Assembly (NCBI GenBank): GCA_011389935.1
Contig: JAABTJ010000029.1
Location: 1 to 33,321, forward strand
Length of the DNA stretch: 33,321 nt
From: Desulfobacteraceae bacterium
GTDB taxonomy: Bacteria > Desulfobacterota > Desulfobacteria > Desulfobacterales > Desulfosalsimonadaceae
Direction: 5' to 3'
The translations under genes and the position numbers were made by a program. Of the stretch, positions 1-7,871 are shown piece after piece (the first letter of the stretch is position 1; each line of letters starts with the position of its first letter). Below the pieces are notes generated by a model. That model worked only from the letters and a program-made list of their open reading frames with translations, was not told the origin of the DNA and searched no databases.

Positions 1-76
1 GATCGTCCTTCGCCGTACGTGAGATTCTTCAAAAATTGTGCGCAACGCAGATATTGGACTTTTTACGAAGCCGTCA
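1..76. repeat. Half of a dispersed palindromic repeat (family R)
   Basis: Bases about 11-76 match the reverse complement of 28562-28630 with few differences and end in the arm GACTTTTTACGAAGCCGTCA. The rest of the copy would lie before the window. It stops seven bases before the ribosome binding site of the gene at 94. Seen directly by comparing the two copies. Confidence 0.8.
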
Positions 77-93
77 ATGAATAAGGAGGTGGC

Positions 94-669
94 ATGGACA
101 TAAGGCAGCGGCGAAAGGAAGTTGAAAACCAGCTTGCCGTTCTGCTCAAGCAGGTGGAAGGGATGGACAACAAAATCCGAATGTATCTTGCGGATCGCCA
201 AAACAATCCGCATCCGCGCCATGAGGAACTGGTGGAAAAAATCCAGCGGTTTCGCATAGACCCCGCCATTAGCAATAAATACCTGGAAACCCTGCTGGAT
301 AACCTCCAATGGAAAGTTTACTACCATACCCATGCGTGGAAGCAGTTGTGGCGAAACGCCGAGGCAAAGCGAAGAGAGGCGCGGAAAAAGGAGTTTGCCG
401 GGCAGAACGGACAAAAAGGGAATCCGGCGAAAGATCCGCACGATGACCGGTCCATTTATTCTGTAGACCGGCTTTGGGAGGTGCAGAAACAAAAGCTGGA
501 AGGTCTCGGTGAACACGCGGAACCGGAAGTAAAAGACGATTTCGTCCGGCGGATAAAACAATCCTACGGCCAGCTTGCATCTGAAAAACAAGAGGGGGAA
601 GAAATTTACATGACCTTCGATCAGGATGAAAAACGATGCGTCCTGGAAAAGCGAAAGCGGGGAGGGTAG
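94..669 (+). CDS. Hypothetical charged coiled-coil protein
   Basis: A 191-residue soluble protein very rich in Lys, Arg, Glu and Gln, with no signal peptide or membrane segment. The first 100 residues read as long amphipathic helices with a WKVYYHTHAWKQLW aromatic stretch near residues 73-86. The rest is polar, with a Lys/Arg-rich end. The start is well supported: AAGGAGGT at 83-90 lies just before the ATG, and a strong terminator follows the stop. I do not recognise the family with certainty. The helical N-terminal part is loosely reminiscent of the MXAN_5187 C-terminal domain found in Myxococcota and Desulfobacterota proteins, but that is only an impression. It appears monocistronic and converges on rluD. 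Confidence 0.7.
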   Translation: MDIRQRRKEVENQLAVLLKQVEGMDNKIRMYLADRQNNPHPRHEELVEKIQRFRIDPAISNKYLETLLDNLQWKVYYHTHAWKQLWRNAEAKRREARKKEFAGQNGQKGNPAKDPHDDRSIYSVDRLWEVQKQKLEGLGEHAEPEVKDDFVRRIKQSYGQLASEKQEGEEIYMTFDQDEKRCVLEKRKRGG

Positions 670-685
670 GGTGCAGGTGCATTTC

Positions 686-716
686 AAGGGCGGCAGGAAA
701 ACCGCCCTTTTTTTAT
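686..716 (+). terminator. Rho-independent terminator
   Basis: Stem GGGCGG (688-693) pairs with CCGCCC (702-707), extended by AA/TT, with loop CAGGAAAA, followed by a T-rich run to 716. It ends the gene at 94-669. Because rluD ends at 718 on the other strand, the hairpin may also serve there, but the minus-strand side lacks a good T tract. Confidence 0.8.
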
Positions 717-717
717 T

Positions 718-1782
718 TTACAGCGTGTTTTTCAGTAATTGGTGAAAATTGGCCATGTCCTCGGGAAGAGGAGCTTCAACGGTTGTTTGCAAGCCGGTTT
801 CCGGATGGGGAAATGTAATCGTCGATGCATGAAGCATCTGGCGGTGTATGGTTGAAATCAGCCCGGCCGTTTCCCCGGGCAGCTTCAATGCCCGAAGCGG
901 GTTTCGGTATCCGTACGTATCATCCCCTACCAGGGGGTGGCCGATGGCGGTGCAATGGACGCGTATCTGGTGCGTCCTGCCGGTTTTTATGCCCAGCCGA
1001 AGGAGGCATACGCCATTGAAACGATCGACGACGCGCCATGTCGTATCGGCCGCCCTTCCCTCGGCCGGGTCCGGCGATACCGCCATTTTTTTCCGGTGTT
1101 TCTTGTGCCGGGAAATCCGGTGCGTAACCCGGCCGCTTTCATCCACCGGGTTGCCGTAAACAAATGCCAGATAGGTTTTTTCAACTTTTCTGGATTGAAA
1201 AAGTCCGGCCAGGTGCGACCGGGCTTTTTCTGTTTTTGCCACAAGCAGGAGGCCGGAGGTGTCCTTGTCGAGGCGGTGAACGATGCCCGGCCGGTCCGGG
1301 GGGCCTGCGAGTTTTATTTCCGGATAATGGTAGCACAGGCCGTGGACGAGGGTGCCGCTCGGGTGCCCCGGTGCAGGATGCACCACGAGTCCCGGAGGCT
1401 TGTTGATAACGAGAAGGCAGTTGTCTTCGTAAAGGATGTCAAGGTCAAGGGGTTCGGGCAGGATTTCGCAGGGATCCGCATTGCCGGGCACCGGTATTTC
1501 CCCGGTAACCTGGTCCATAAACTGCAGGCGGTGTCCCGGTTTTTTTGCGGAGTTGTTCACTGTTATCCGGCCGAGACGGATCATTTGGTTGACGGTGCGC
1601 CGGGAGGATTCGGGCAGGTGCGCGGACACGAATTGGTCAAAACGGATGCCGGTTTCTTCTGCTTCCACTGTAACATCGATTTTGAAAAAATCGTTCCTGT
1701 CAGGCGGAGGAACCGTCACTGCTGCCGTTTCCGTTGTTCCCTGTGAAGAATTTTTCGATGGTCTGCCAAACGGCCGTTTCAT
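718..1782 (-). CDS. rluD: RluA/RluD-family 23S rRNA pseudouridine synthase
   Basis: Isomerises specific uridines of large-subunit rRNA to pseudouridine. An S4-type RNA-binding domain spans about residues 38-100 (RFDQFVSAHLPESSRRTVNQ), followed by the catalytic domain with NKPPGLVVHPAPGH and the hallmark HRLDKDTSGLLLVAK, whose Asp (about 172) is the nucleophile. Length of 354 is slightly long for the family. The ATG at 1782 overlaps the end of carD by 83 bases and has no clear Shine-Dalgarno at good spacing. An in-frame GTG at 1719 (residue 22, VTVPPPDRN) would almost remove the overlap and is a reasonable alternative start. Family assignment is secure; RluD rather than RluC or RluA is inferred from length and the S4 domain. 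Confidence 0.9.
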   Translation of the reverse strand: MKRPFGRPSKNSSQGTTETAAVTVPPPDRNDFFKIDVTVEAEETGIRFDQFVSAHLPESSRRTVNQMIRLGRITVNNSAKKPGHRLQFMDQVTGEIPVPGNADPCEILPEPLDLDILYEDNCLLVINKPPGLVVHPAPGHPSGTLVHGLCYHYPEIKLAGPPDRPGIVHRLDKDTSGLLLVAKTEKARSHLAGLFQSRKVEKTYLAFVYGNPVDESGRVTHRISRHKKHRKKMAVSPDPAEGRAADTTWRVVDRFNGVCLLRLGIKTGRTHQIRVHCTAIGHPLVGDDTYGYRNPLRALKLPGETAGLISTIHRQMLHASTITFPHPETGLQTTVEAPLPEDMANFHQLLKNTL

Positions 1783-2260
1783 CCTTGCCCAGTGCCGTGC
1801 AGAGTTCCCGTAAAAGCAGATTTTTGGAAGTATCCAGCAGTTTGCGCTCTCCGAAAGAGAGATCTTTGGTGAGTTTCAGGCAGTAGAGGTCGCGAAAGAC
1901 TTCCGCTACATCAAAAAGGGATCCGGACTTGATCTTGTCCATGTACTCCTTGTAGCGACGGTTCCAGGTCTGGTTGTCGTGGATATCGTCCTTTTTTTCT
2001 TTTAAAACCGCGTAGACGGCCGGCACTTCTTTCTGGTTGATCACGGCGCGCAACCCGACCGATTTCACATTGATGGTGGGAATCATGATCACCATGGCAT
2101 TGTCCAGGATTTTCATGATGTAGAAGTCATGCTGTGTGCCGTTGATCAACCGGCTTTCCACGGATTCGATCAGCCCGACGCCATGTGCGGGATACACCGC
2201 AAGATCCCCTGTTTGAAATTCGCCGGACGATTGCTCTTTTGCACGCACTTTTCCTGCCAT
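1700..2260 (-). CDS. carD: CarD family transcription regulator
   Basis: CarD binds the RNA polymerase beta subunit and stabilises the open promoter complex. The N-terminal RNAP-interacting Tudor-like domain is visible as FQTGDLAVYPAHGVGLIESVE and the following beta strands to about residue 72. A helical C-terminal DNA-binding domain follows, with NQTWNRRYKEYMDKIKSG and LSFGERKLLDTSKNLL. The last 15 residues are a Gly/Ser/Asn-rich tail. The family is usually about 160-170 aa; the extra length is this tail. The start has GGGTGA about 7 bases upstream. A probable promoter lies at 2284-2312. rluD follows and overlaps it, so the two are likely cotranscribed. Confidence 0.92.
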   Translation of the reverse strand: MAGKVRAKEQSSGEFQTGDLAVYPAHGVGLIESVESRLINGTQHDFYIMKILDNAMVIMIPTINVKSVGLRAVINQKEVPAVYAVLKEKKDDIHDNQTWNRRYKEYMDKIKSGSLFDVAEVFRDLYCLKLTKDLSFGERKLLDTSKNLLLRELCTALGKDETAVWQTIEKFFTGNNGNGSSDGSSA

Positions 2261-2283
2261 TTTATTTCACCCGAAAATTGATA

Positions 2284-2312
2284 AGTATGCAATATTTATT
2301 CCCAAAAATCAA
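2284..2312 (-). promoter_or_regulatory. Candidate sigma-70 promoter of carD
   Basis: On the minus strand TTGATT (2307-2312) and CATACT (2284-2289) are separated by 17 bases, about 25 bases before the carD start. The -10 matches four of six consensus bases. Prediction only. Confidence 0.35.
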
Positions 2313-2343
2313 CCATACCATTTTTTCAAGTTAAAATCAAATG

Positions 2344-2376
2344 AAAAAGGGCCGGTGAAATTCACCGGCCCTTTTT
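2344..2376 (-). terminator. Strong terminator downstream of hppA
   Basis: A near-perfect hairpin: GGGCCGGTGAA (2349-2359) pairs with TTCACCGGCCC (2361-2371), flanked by A5 on one side and T5 on the other. It can therefore work in both directions. It ends hppA (stop at 2414) on the minus strand and insulates it from carD. Confidence 0.85.
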
Positions 2377-2413
2377 ACGTGCCTTACGATCTTACAAATG
2401 AGATGCCTTCATA

Positions 2414-4465
2414 TTACAGCAGAAACGGCACCATCAGCAGGGCAACCACGTTGAGAATCTTGATCAACGGGTTGACCGCGGGGCCGGCTGTATCCTTGTA
2501 GGGGTCGCCTACGGTGTCGCCGGTAACGGCCGCTTTGTGGGCTTCGCTGCCCTTGCCGCCGAAGTAGCCGTCTTCGATGTATTTCTTTGCGTTATCCCAT
2601 GCTGCACCACCGGTGGTCATGGAGATGGCAACGAAAAGACCGGTTACGATACTTCCGATAAGCAGACCGCCCAGGGCAACGGGGCCCAGCAGGAAGCCGA
2701 CCAGAAGCGGCGCGATGACCGGGATAAGCGCCGGAATCATCATTTCTTTCAGCGCAAACTTGGTTACGATATCAACGCATGCACCGTAATCCGGTTTTGT
2801 GGTACCTTCCATGATGCCGGGAATTTCCCGGAACTGACGGCGTACTTCTTCAACAACCGCACCACCTGCGCGACCGACGGCCTGCATGGCAATGGAGGTG
2901 AAAAGGTACGGCAGCAGACCACCGATGAAAAGGCCGATGATGACGTTAACGTTGCTCAGGTCGAACCGGATCTGGTCAACGACATCCGAAGTTCCGCTGA
3001 CAATGGCAAACTCCTGCACGAAGCAGGTAAACAGTACCAGGGCGGCCAGACCGGCGGAGCCGATGGCATATCCCTTGGTAACGGCCTTGGTGGTGTTCCC
3101 GACAGCATCCAGGGGATCGGTAACAGCGCGCACGCTGTCGTCGAGGCCTGCCATTTCAGCGATGCCGCCGGCGTTGTCCGTGATCGGGCCGTAGGCGTCA
3201 ATGGCGATGACCATACCCGTCATTGAAAGCATTGCCGTGGCTGCGATGGCGATGCCGTAAAGGTCTGCAAAAGAGTATGCAAGACCGATGGCAACGCAGA
3301 TGGCAAGAACAGGAGCTGCAGTTGCCTGCATGCTGATGCCGAGACCGGCGATGATGTTCGTGCCGTGGCCGGTGGTGGAGGCTTCTGCCAGATGCTTGAC
3401 CGGGCCGTATATGCCGGTATAGTATTCGGTGATAATGACGATGAGAACGGTCAGTACCAGTCCGACCAGGGCGGCGTAGAACAGGTTGATCGCCGGAATG
3501 TCGCCGATCATGTCGACCTGGGTGACGGTAAAGGCGTAAAACGCGATTGCCGCAAGAATGGCGGATCCGAACATGCCCTTGTACAGCGCGCCCATGATGT
3601 ATTCATCTTTTCCGAGGCGGACAAATGTCGTGGCGATAACAGAAGCGATGATAGAAATCGCGCCGAGGACCAGCGGGTAAAAGGTTGCGATCGGATCTTC
3701 CGGATAAAACAACGCGCCCAGAAGCATGGAGGCCACAACGGTTACGACGTATGTTTCGTAAAGGTCGGCAGCCATGCCGGCACAGTCACCGACGTTGTCA
3801 CCGACGTTGTCGGCGATGGTCGCGGGGTTTCTCGGATCGTCTTCCGGGATGCCGGCTTCCACTTTGCCCACGAGGTCCGCACCGACGTCAGCGCCCTTGG
3901 TGAAGATACCGCCGCCAAGACGGGCAAAAATAGAGATCAAGCTGCCGCCAAAGCCCAGGGCGACCAACGGCATGATGTGCGCCTTGGTTTCGACCACTTC
4001 AGCATTGCCCAGCAGGTAAAAGAAATACCCGGCAATCGAGGTCAACGCCAGGCCCGCCACCAGCATACCGGTTACCGAGCCGCCGCGGAACGCCATTTTC
4101 AGGCCTGCTGCCAGGCCGTCCTTGGCTGCTTCAGCAGTGCGCACGTTGGCAATAACCGAAACGCGCATGCCAATGTAGCCGGCCAGATACGACGCCACAG
4201 CGCCGATCAGAAAGCCAATGGCGGTTTTGGGGCCCAAAGACAGCCAGATCACGATCAGGATCACGATGCCGACGGCACCCATTGATTTGAGCTGCCGGTT
4301 CAGGTAGGCGATTGCGCCTTCCTCGATCGCAGATGCAATCTGGATCATCTTTTCGTTGCCCTTGGGTGCGTTTTTGATCATCCCGGCGACGATCAGGGAA
4401 TACAGAATTCCGATCGCTCCGATGATCATTGCCGTCAAGGGGATGTTTGCCATCAATGTTTCCAT
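2414..4465 (-). CDS. hppA: Membrane H+-translocating pyrophosphatase, K+-independent type
   Basis: Couples pyrophosphate hydrolysis to proton pumping across the cytoplasmic membrane. The protein has 683 residues with about 16 hydrophobic segments. The substrate-binding signature is at about residues 192-232 ([20 protein letters not shown], then [15 protein letters not shown]). The second acidic cluster is [15 protein letters not shown] at about 424-438, and the third is [15 protein letters not shown] near the C-terminus. Lys460 in [10 protein letters not shown] is the residue known to distinguish K+-independent from K+-dependent enzymes (Ala there); since known Na+ pumps are K+-dependent, proton pumping is the best call. 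The start is set by GGGAGGAAGT directly before the ATG. Monocistronic, with a strong terminator downstream. Confidence 0.96.
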   Translation of the reverse strand: METLMANIPLTAMIIGAIGILYSLIVAGMIKNAPKGNEKMIQIASAIEEGAIAYLNRQLKSMGAVGIVILIVIWLSLGPKTAIGFLIGAVASYLAGYIGMRVSVIANVRTAEAAKDGLAAGLKMAFRGGSVTGMLVAGLALTSIAGYFFYLLGNAEVVETKAHIMPLVALGFGGSLISIFARLGGGIFTKGADVGADLVGKVEAGIPEDDPRNPATIADNVGDNVGDCAGMAADLYETYVVTVVASMLLGALFYPEDPIATFYPLVLGAISIIASVIATTFVRLGKDEYIMGALYKGMFGSAILAAIAFYAFTVTQVDMIGDIPAINLFYAALVGLVLTVLIVIITEYYTGIYGPVKHLAEASTTGHGTNIIAGLGISMQATAAPVLAICVAIGLAYSFADLYGIAIAATAMLSMTGMVIAIDAYGPITDNAGGIAEMAGLDDSVRAVTDPLDAVGNTTKAVTKGYAIGSAGLAALVLFTCFVQEFAIVSGTSDVVDQIRFDLSNVNVIIGLFIGGLLPYLFTSIAMQAVGRAGGAVVEEVRRQFREIPGIMEGTTKPDYGACVDIVTKFALKEMMIPALIPVIAPLLVGFLLGPVALGGLLIGSIVTGLFVAISMTTGGAAWDNAKKYIEDGYFGGKGSEAHKAAVTGDTVGDPYKDTAGPAVNPLIKILNVVALLMVPFLL

Positions 4466-4516
4466 ACTTCCTCCCTTAAAACATTTTGGTTAATAGAACA
4501 CATACTGCGTATCAAT

Positions 4517-4538
4517 GCCTTGCCAAAGCCTTGCCAAA
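4517..4538 (-). promoter_or_regulatory. Tandem 11-bp repeat with sigma-54-like spacing upstream of hppA
   Basis: GCCTTGCCAAA occurs twice in tandem. Read on the minus strand it gives two TGGCA elements with the GG-N10-GC spacing of a sigma-54 promoter (4521-4536), which would put a start about 45 bases before hppA. Direct repeats CTGCGTAT at 4505-4512 and 4545-4552 bracket it. It could instead be a regulator site; low confidence. Confidence 0.3.
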
Positions 4539-4567
4539 TTTTTCCTGCGTATTGTTTTGCCTTGCGG

Positions 4568-5170
4568 TTATCCATTGTACCGGTTCATCGCTGCCGCTTG
4601 CCCCTTTTCCAGGACGGTCGACACGGCTTCGCGGACGGTCTCGAAAATCTCTTCGTAATGCTGCATTTCCCGTTTTGAAAATTTACCGAGCACGTAATCC
4701 GCTGCATCCGGACTGTCGTGCGTTTCAGGTGTTTCGGTAAAGGCTTCCGGACGTCCTATACCGATTCTGACACGCGTAAAATCATTTGTTCCCAGAGCAT
4801 CGATGATCGATCGGACACCCTTGTGCCCTCCATGCCCTCCTTTCACTTTAATTTTGATTCTTCCGATATCGATATCCATATCATCGTGGATGATCAAAAT
4901 ATGCGCCGAGCCGATGCCGAAATACCGTGCCAGCTGATATACAGGAGGACCGCTCCTGTTCATGAAATCCATGGGTTGGGCCAGCACCGTCCCCACGTTG
5001 TTGATAAACCCGCGGCCATAACGGTTTTTGAACATGGTCCGTTTCAGTCCAATATCATGATGCGCGCCAAGCCTGTCAATGGCCATGAAGCCGACATTGT
5101 GGCGCGTCTGCTGATATTTCCGCCCCGGATTGCCGAGCCCGGCGATGAGCCATATGCCGCTGCCGGTCAT
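4568..5170 (-). CDS. pth: Peptidyl-tRNA hydrolase
   Basis: Releases tRNA from peptidyl-tRNA dropped by ribosomes. The 200 residues match the bacterial Pth family: GLGNPGRKYQQTRHNVGF at residues 11-28 (Asn14, catalytic His24), MDFMNRSGPPV (substrate-binding Asn), LIIHDDMDIDIG (Asp) and GGHGGHKGVRSII. It lies 39 bases after rplY on the same strand, the usual rplY-pth arrangement, and is last in the run degP-ispE-tRNA-prs-rplY-pth. No terminator was seen in the 102 bases before hppA. Confidence 0.96.
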   Translation of the reverse strand: MTGSGIWLIAGLGNPGRKYQQTRHNVGFMAIDRLGAHHDIGLKRTMFKNRYGRGFINNVGTVLAQPMDFMNRSGPPVYQLARYFGIGSAHILIIHDDMDIDIGRIKIKVKGGHGGHKGVRSIIDALGTNDFTRVRIGIGRPEAFTETPETHDSPDAADYVLGKFSKREMQHYEEIFETVREAVSTVLEKGQAAAMNRYNG

Positions 5171-5209
5171 GCCGGATCCGGCCGATGAACCGGTTCAACG
5201 CCTCCGGTA

Positions 5210-5896
5210 TTACTCGTCTTCGCTTTTGCCTTCCGATGCATCCGCTTCTTCGCCTTCTTCGCCTTCTTCACCCTCTTCGCCTTCTTCTTCCTCTTCAGGC
5301 GCTTCTTCCGCGGCCTCCATCTTCGGGCTGACAACAGTTACCACGGTAAAGTCAACCTCATACGGAATTTCCACGTCTCCTTCCACCTCGATTTCACTGA
5401 CATGAATGGATTCCCCGATTTCCATATTCGACACATCAATGTCAATTTGTTCCGGGATGTTTGCGGGTAGACAGTAAACTTCCAGCTCCCGCCGGATTAT
5501 CTGGAGAATGCCCCCTTCTTCGACCCCTTTGGGGGTGCCGATGGTGTTTACGTAAACCATGGTGGAGATCTTTTTGTCCATGCTTATTTCAAGAAGATCC
5601 ACGTGGAGATAGTGCGCCTTGACCGGGTCGATCTGCAGCTCCTTGACCATCACGGTCTTTTTGTATGGCTGGCCGCCTTTTATATCCAGATTGATAAGCC
5701 CCCGGGAATACTGCGGGCTGTTGAACATTTTTTCAAGTTCGCTGGATTCCACGGATATCCTGATATTATCTACGCCGGGTCCGTATAGGATGCCGGGAAT
5801 CCTTCCCTGCGCGCGGAGCGACCGGGCCGCGCTCTTGCCGACATTGTCCCGTGTTTGTGCGGTTAATTTTGCAATATCCAAAAGTTTTGCCTCCAT
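5210..5896 (-). CDS. rplY: 50S ribosomal protein L25 / general stress protein Ctc
   Basis: Binds 5S rRNA in the large ribosomal subunit. This is the long two-domain (Ctc/TL5) form. The L25 domain is at about residues 1-95 (RDNVGKSAARSLRAQGRIPG, ILYGPG), followed by the beta C-terminal domain to about residue 190 (LEVYCLPANIPEQIDIDVS, IHVSEIE). The last 35 residues are an extremely acidic tail with GEE repeats, common in long-form L25 of this group. It sits 21 bases after prs and 39 before pth, and is expected to be cotranscribed with them. Confidence 0.95.
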   Translation of the reverse strand: MEAKLLDIAKLTAQTRDNVGKSAARSLRAQGRIPGILYGPGVDNIRISVESSELEKMFNSPQYSRGLINLDIKGGQPYKKTVMVKELQIDPVKAHYLHVDLLEISMDKKISTMVYVNTIGTPKGVEEGGILQIIRRELEVYCLPANIPEQIDIDVSNMEIGESIHVSEIEVEGDVEIPYEVDFTVVTVVSPKMEAAEEAPEEEEEGEEGEEGEEGEEADASEGKSEDE

Positions 5897-5917
5897 TCGA
5901 ATTGTATATTTTTTCTT

Positions 5918-6874
5918 TTAAATAAACAAAGAAGTCACTGAATCGCCGGTATGGCTTCTGATGATCGCCTCCCCGAAAAGCCTTGCAATGGAAAGCGTTA
6001 TAATTTTATTACATTTTTGCTTGGATGCTGTCATGGAAATCGTGTTGGTTACGACCAGTGACTTGATGCTTGATTGGTTGATCCGTTCAATGGCCGGGCC
6101 GGAAAGTACGGCGTGGGTACAGCAGGCATGAACCTCGCTGGCCCCGTCGGCCATGAGCGAATTTGCCGCCTCCGTCAATGTGCCGGCGGTATCGACCATG
6201 TCGTCCAGGATGACCACTTTTTTGCCTTTGACATTTCCGATAACGGCCATGGCGGTGGCCTGGTTGGGGGCCGTACGCCGCTTGTCGATAATGGCCAGTC
6301 CGGCATGGAGCCGTTTGGCAAATGCCCGCGCCCTCTCAACGCCCCCGGCATCCGGGGAGACGACAACCAGGTCTTCACCAAACGTTTTCAGCATATATTC
6401 GATCAGGACCGGGGCGGCAAAAAGGTTGTCTGCCGGGATATCAAAAAATCCCTGAATCTGGCCGGCGTGAAGATCCATGGTAATGATCCGGTTGGCACCG
6501 TCCGTGGTCAGCAGGTCGGCCACCAGCTTGGCGCTGATCGGCACCCGCGGCGCCACCTTCTTGTCCTGGCGGGCGTAGCCGAAATAGGGGACGACAGCCG
6601 TAATTCGCCTGGCAGAGGAGCGTTTGAATGCATCTATGAGAAGAAGCAGTTCCACCAGGTTGTCATTGACCGGGTAGGAAGTCGATTGTACGACAAAAAC
6701 GTCTTTTGCCCGCACATTGTCGTCGATTTCGATCTGGACCTCACCATCGCTGAAACGCTTCACCTTGGCATTGCCCAGCGGCTGACCCAGGTAATGGCAT
6801 ATCTCATTTGCCAATGCGGGGTTTGAATTGCCTGAAAATATGATGTATCCGTTGTTGTCCATCGCATCTGCCAC
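5918..6874 (-). CDS. prs: Ribose-phosphate pyrophosphokinase (PRPP synthase)
   Basis: Makes phosphoribosyl pyrophosphate from ribose 5-phosphate and ATP for nucleotide, His and Trp synthesis. The 318-residue class I enzyme shows [15 protein letters not shown], the [15 protein letters not shown]-loop region, the metal-binding [14 protein letters not shown], the [19 protein letters not shown] flexible region, and the PRPP-binding signature [14 protein letters not shown]. The gene follows tRNA-Gln on the same strand, and ispE lies just beyond the tRNA, a widely conserved ispE-prs pairing. Confidence 0.97.
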   Translation of the reverse strand: MADAMDNNGYIIFSGNSNPALANEICHYLGQPLGNAKVKRFSDGEVQIEIDDNVRAKDVFVVQSTSYPVNDNLVELLLLIDAFKRSSARRITAVVPYFGYARQDKKVAPRVPISAKLVADLLTTDGANRIITMDLHAGQIQGFFDIPADNLFAAPVLIEYMLKTFGEDLVVVSPDAGGVERARAFAKRLHAGLAIIDKRRTAPNQATAMAVIGNVKGKKVVILDDMVDTAGTLTEAANSLMADGASEVHACCTHAVLSGPAIERINQSSIKSLVVTNTISMTASKQKCNKIITLSIARLFGEAIIRSHTGDSVTSLFI

Positions 6875-6926
6875 CGTCGGGTCCGTTGGATCCGGTGTTA
6901 AGGTTAAACCAGTATTCCGGTAGAAA

Positions 6927-7001
6927 TGGCTGGGGCGGGAGGATTCGAACCTCCGAATGCAGGAACCAAAGTCCTGTGTCTTACCGCTTGACGACGCCCC
7001 A
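6927..7001 (-). tRNA. tRNA-Gln (anticodon TTG)
   Basis: Read on the minus strand, the acceptor stem TGGGGCG pairs with CGCCCCA, followed by discriminator G and an encoded CCA. The anticodon loop CTTTGGT inside CAGGA/TCCTG gives anticodon TTG. The T arm contains GGTTCGAATCC. The tRNA lies between ispE and prs with 15 bases to ispE, so it is probably processed from the operon transcript. Confidence 0.96.
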
Positions 7002-7016
7002 GTAACAAACGGTTTT

Positions 7017-7862
7017 TTATGCCATCAACCGTGTGCGGAACACCTGCCACCGGTGCTCCCGGGAAAGCCGGTTGAAGGCTTTGTCAGCTGTTTCCGATTC
7101 GTTGTAGACGCCATATACCGATGATCCGCTGCCCGACATGAGGGCACCGGAGGCCCCGGAATCCAGCAATTTTTCTTTTATTTCCCGTATCTGCGGGCTG
7201 AGAGCAAATGCCGAAGGTTCAAGCGCATTAAAAAGCAGGCGGTGAAGATTCGTGCTCCAGTCCAGCTTGAAAATATTTTTTGTATGTATTTTTTCTTTTT
7301 TTGTCAATGTTAAATTGAAGTTTTTGTATACAGCGCGGGTAGACAGGACGTACCTGGGATAGATTAGGACGATAGGCAGGGGGCGTAAACCCGAAAGGGG
7401 GGTGACGATTTCTCCGATCCCTTCGGCAACGGCGGGTTCGCCGTACAGGAAAAAGGGAACGTCCGAACCGATTGTTTTTGCGATCTCCAGAAGCGCTTTA
7501 CAGGACAGGGGAGAGCCGAAATGCATGTTCAGGCCGGAAAGAACGGCGGCCGCATCGCTGCTCCCCCCGCCCAGGCCGGCGCCTACGGGGATGTTTTTCT
7601 TGATCTCTATTGCCACACCGTTGTTCTGGCGGCCCGAAGCTGCCAGAAACCGACTGGCGGCACTATGGGCAATGTTCTCCGGGCCGCCGGGAACATCGGG
7701 ATGATCGCACGAAACGTCGATTTTGCGGGATTCGAAAGACAACCGCAGCGTGTCGTAAAGTTCGATCGGGCACATGAGGGTAACCAGTTCATGATACCCG
7801 TCGCGGCGCTGCCCCACAATATCGAGGTACAGGTTGACTTTGGCGAACGCCTTGATTTCCAA
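7017..7862 (-). CDS. ispE: 4-diphosphocytidyl-2-C-methyl-D-erythritol kinase
   Basis: GHMP kinase of the non-mevalonate (MEP) isoprenoid pathway. The N-terminus [20 protein letters not shown] carries the substrate-binding Lys. The ATP loop is [19 protein letters not shown] at about residues 91-109. The catalytic Asp lies in GSDVPFFL, and the C-terminal glycine loop is [15 protein letters not shown]. Length of 281 is normal. It starts 9 bases after the degP stop, so it is clearly in an operon with it, and is followed by tRNA-Gln and prs. Confidence 0.96.
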   Translation of the reverse strand: MEIKAFAKVNLYLDIVGQRRDGYHELVTLMCPIELYDTLRLSFESRKIDVSCDHPDVPGGPENIAHSAASRFLAASGRQNNGVAIEIKKNIPVGAGLGGGSSDAAAVLSGLNMHFGSPLSCKALLEIAKTIGSDVPFFLYGEPAVAEGIGEIVTPLSGLRPLPIVLIYPRYVLSTRAVYKNFNLTLTKKEKIHTKNIFKLDWSTNLHRLLFNALEPSAFALSPQIREIKEKLLDSGASGALMSGSGSSVYGVYNESETADKAFNRLSREHRWQVFRTRLMA

Positions 7863-7871
7863 TAGAGAATC

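Noticed and set aside
937..1746. Long plus-strand frame of 269 codons opposite rluD, and similar long antisense frames opposite hppA, rtcB, degP, the M1 aminopeptidase and the RND gene
   Set aside because: These are GC-rich shadow frames of well-identified genes; none shows a ribosome site or recognisable domains.
5210..5320. GEE repeats at the end of L25 as a possible frameshift or assembly artefact
   Set aside because: Acidic tails are common in long-form L25, and the frame runs cleanly to its stop.
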